NCBI GenBank assembly: GCA_001986395.2
Contig: MQVO02000014.1
Coordinates: 310,001-374,000, forward strand
Source: Irpex lacteus
Taxonomy: Eukaryota > Basidiomycota > Agaricomycetes > Polyporales > Irpicaceae
Reading direction: 5' to 3'
Length of the DNA stretch: 64,000 bases
Shown here: positions 61,526-64,000 of the stretch, piece after piece
Layout: each line of letters begins with the position of its first letter
Numbering within the stretch: position 1 is the first letter of the stretch
Notes under the pieces: generated by a model
What the model was told of the DNA's origin: nothing
Seen by the model: only the letters and a program-made list of their open reading frames with translations
Databases searched by the model: none
Translations under genes and position numbers: made by a program

Positions 61526-64000
61526 GACAATAAATCAATCAAAGTGTCCAGGCTCAAATGTTTGTTTGCCGTGCCCGCGACCTCAGTTGGAGGACTGATG
61601 CCGCCTTGCTGTGTAGGCTAGTAGTGCAGTAGCCCTGGAGTTTGTCGTCTTTTGAACTGGCGAGGACGGATGTTGCGTTCTTCCCCGCACTGGTAGTAGT
61701 GTGTACTAGTATCTGGCGTGGGACGGTAATGAGCGCGAGAAACGATCCAGAAGATCGCAGGATATTCGTAAGTCCGAGGACGGATTTCGAGGCGTGGTCG
61801 TTACGAGTAGTTGAAAGGAAAGACGTCGAAGGCGTGAAGGGCGGGCTGGCCGCGTCCGAATGTCGTGACCGACGCTATCGTCGTCCTGCGGGGCAGCGAC
61901 CGAGCGGATTGGCAGCTCTCTCAGATCTGGATTACGTGATCAAGATCGGGATACTCTGATGTTCCGTATTTGGTGATGGAAGTTTGTATTAGACGCCAAT
62001 GAGGTGAGATGGAATTGCTTTGCATGGCCAGAGGATGTACGACTATTGAACATAGGTGTATAGTGGGTCCAATTATGTGTCGTGTAATTTTCTACGATTA
62101 AATCTGTCTGCCCTCAGATGGCTAAAAAGTAAAGTGAGCGTCACTAATAGTGCACCGCGGGTTCGAAAGATTACGGTGGAAGATAGAGCGACCTATTGTG
62201 CCTCAAAGTAGTATAACGTAACCGAAGCATAGTTGTAAGTATCTCCGTATCAGTCTGCGCTTCAAGCCGCCCATTGTTCGATGCTGACACCTTTACTGCC
62301 TTGCTTTATCACTACAACCTTGACGCTCATCATTAACAAAGCAGCGTCACAGCTCACGGTATCATTCCTAGCAAAGTAGTAAGCCTCAATACCGATACCC
62401 CCTGTTGTCTTTGGTATGCGACAAGTTTTGTCTTCTTTGCTGTGCATACAGTATAATCTGCTCCGCTGATAATCTGTCAACTCGACCCTGGAAGGATGGT
62501 ATCAACGTACATAACACCTGATGAGACGTAAAAATCAGACGTCTTTGGAGGAGCATCCGCCACGATATCAGGCTCTACCCACAGTTATTCCCGCGGTGAG
62601 CAGTAGTAACTTGAAGCTCGAAGGATGCTATGCTTGGTCACAAGTATAACAGCGGCCGAAGAACCTGTAAATACGGTGGGAAACACGTCTTCTAACAACG
62701 TATTGTCAAGCAGATACCAACCTCCAAGATCGGAGGAGACATACGTACTTCCTTCGGTCCAACCTTCTACGCCGTATCCAGACGGAATGCGCCGGTATAA
62801 CCAATAACCAAACTAGCTCTCGGAGCGCTGTCCATAATTCCAACACCACTTCTTCGGTCAAGCCACGGAAACACTCCGTCCATCCACTCAGAACCGCGAA
62901 GCACCATGCCCATTCATGCGCGGGCGACCGGCGACTTGAATATTATGCGTGTGGCCTCATGTCCTCGTGTGCAGGGGGGCAGACGAACAGCAACTGAATT
63001 GCGTGTACTGTCGGGCGCCAGAAGTCGCGGTGAGTTACAGCATGATCAGGAGGCTGTTGTGCACCCCCAGGCCGAGGGGTTGCACTGCTTGGAGTGCGTG
63101 GTAGATGAACAAGGGGAAGGTCAGTACCGGATGACGGCTGATGAGTGTATCATGGTGATGATAATCATTCTGGATGTTCCGTTCATTTCCTGACCCGTGC
63201 GAAAACTGGGTGTTCCGACCCTATTGTCAGAGGCACGGTAAACAGAGAGTGTTTACCAGGACATAGCATGCACGTTTACTTTGCCAGTGGCAGGACAAGG
63301 ATATGGATATGCCAAGAAATACACGGGTGTGGCGTGGTTAGAAGGAAACCAAATATACGTAGTACGCGTGTCTATAGGCAATTTAGATAATCATTCACGA
63401 AAGCTTGAATATGACAGGGAAGAGCGGACCCACCTGGACCCACAAAGCGTTGACTGGCGCGATCGGACTTCTCGAGCCGCCGGATTTATGAGAATTCTGA
63501 GCAAAGTCAGGGCTTGATGCACGCTCGCGTGGGAGATGGAGACAATAACGAGTGCCTGGGGGGAAGTGAACAATGAATTGAGCTCCAAACCGACGTGGAT
63601 CTGCAGTCATGTCGCCAGAAGCAGCTAGCCCGCGTGTGCTGCAGCCTCTGGTCGGAGGCGGATGGCAGGACGGATCTAGGCGCAGTCTTTACAACTTGGC
63701 CCTATCAAGGAAGGTGAAAGAGAGGAGAACCGCACACCCTCGTCCTCATTGTTCTCGCGAACTGTTCTAGTCTGTGGTCAAGTCGGAGTGGAATTGCTCT
63801 CCGCCCCGGAAAGGACAAGCCAAACTCCGCCACGCCAGCATCACCCGTGGCTCTGGCTCTCTTCCACCACCTCGCACGTCCCCTACAGTGCTCTTCGACC
63901 GACACTGCACGCCCCGTTGAAGCGAGGGCCCCCTACTCTACGCACGTATACTCTACGATCGCGCTACTACTCTCGCTGTCGAATTCTCTTTTGTGATCGC
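61526..64000. other. Gene-poor right end (2.5 kb)
   Basis: This is the RasGAP promoter followed by sequence with many short frames on both strands. Nothing matches a family I know. Possible low-level coding signal on the minus strand at 62262-62480 is listed separately. A C/T-rich stretch from about 63730 to 64000 could be the promoter of a + strand gene beyond the window. Confidence 0.4.
62262..62480 (-). other. Possible exon of an unrecognised minus-strand gene
   Basis: This 72-codon frame ends SIEQWAA and contains three Cys (RLYCMHSKEDKTCRIPK, NDTVSCDAALL) and a hydrophobic SVKVVVIKQG stretch. It has the look of the end of a small secreted, cysteine-containing fungal protein. No convincing upstream exon with a signal peptide was found. 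It could equally be a relic or chance. Confidence 0.2.

Noticed and set aside
62120..62190. tRNA-like B box (gggttcgaaag) near 62158
   Set aside because: No matching A box, acceptor stem or clover-leaf could be paired around it.

Overview
This is a stretch of nuclear DNA from a filamentous basidiomycete, most likely an Agaricomycete. The evidence is dense genes broken by many introns of about 50-65 nt, an E/OrdA-type cytochrome P450, a multi-copy fungal SET family, a Rim15-type kinase with a receiver domain and a Whi3/scw1-type RNA-binding protein. No rRNA, tRNA, CRISPR array or intact transposon was recognised. Exon coordinates come from reading GT..AG junctions by eye and checking that the exon sums divide by three. 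Single boundaries may be off by a few bases.

Layout. On the + strand: the 3' end of a Rim15-like kinase (1-1610), a UIM-motif protein whose 3' half is frame-disrupted (2293-4919), an acidic nuclear-looking protein (6133-7286), a Gln/Pro-rich C2H2 zinc-finger protein (7896-12546) and a large protein with a histone-fold-like N-terminus (13057-16568). A lone minus-strand cytochrome P450 follows (17304-19390). Next come three tandem SET-domain genes on + (20763-27373) and the complex I assembly methyltransferase NDUFAF5 (27681-29157). From 29172 to 61525 every recognised gene is on the minus strand: tRNA m1G9 methyltransferase TRM10, HOPS subunit VPS41, translation factor eIF3b, an acyl-protein thioesterase, a Whi3/scw1-like RRM protein, a small single-pass membrane protein, a long coiled-coil protein and a neurofibromin/Ira-type RasGAP. 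The last 2.5 kb has no gene I can support.

Most genes are housekeeping or signalling functions (nutrient signalling by Rim15 and RasGAP, translation, vacuolar fusion, mitochondrial complex I, tRNA modification, protein depalmitoylation). The accessory island is the P450 plus SET cluster at 17.3-27.4 kb.

The most unusual feature lies in the third SET gene. Between its N-terminal exon and its SET exon are five tandem 63-nt mini-exons (25749-26313). Each encodes 21 residues, each starts and ends in phase 0, and they are separated by 61-64-nt introns that are themselves repeats. The two neighbouring paralogues have a single intron at this position. The unit looks like a head-to-tail duplication running from the end of exon 1, through the intron, into the start of exon 2. 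It makes a frame-neutral exon array that could generate proteins with a variable number of repeats. The same copy has an altered SET catalytic motif (NHRC instead of NHSC).
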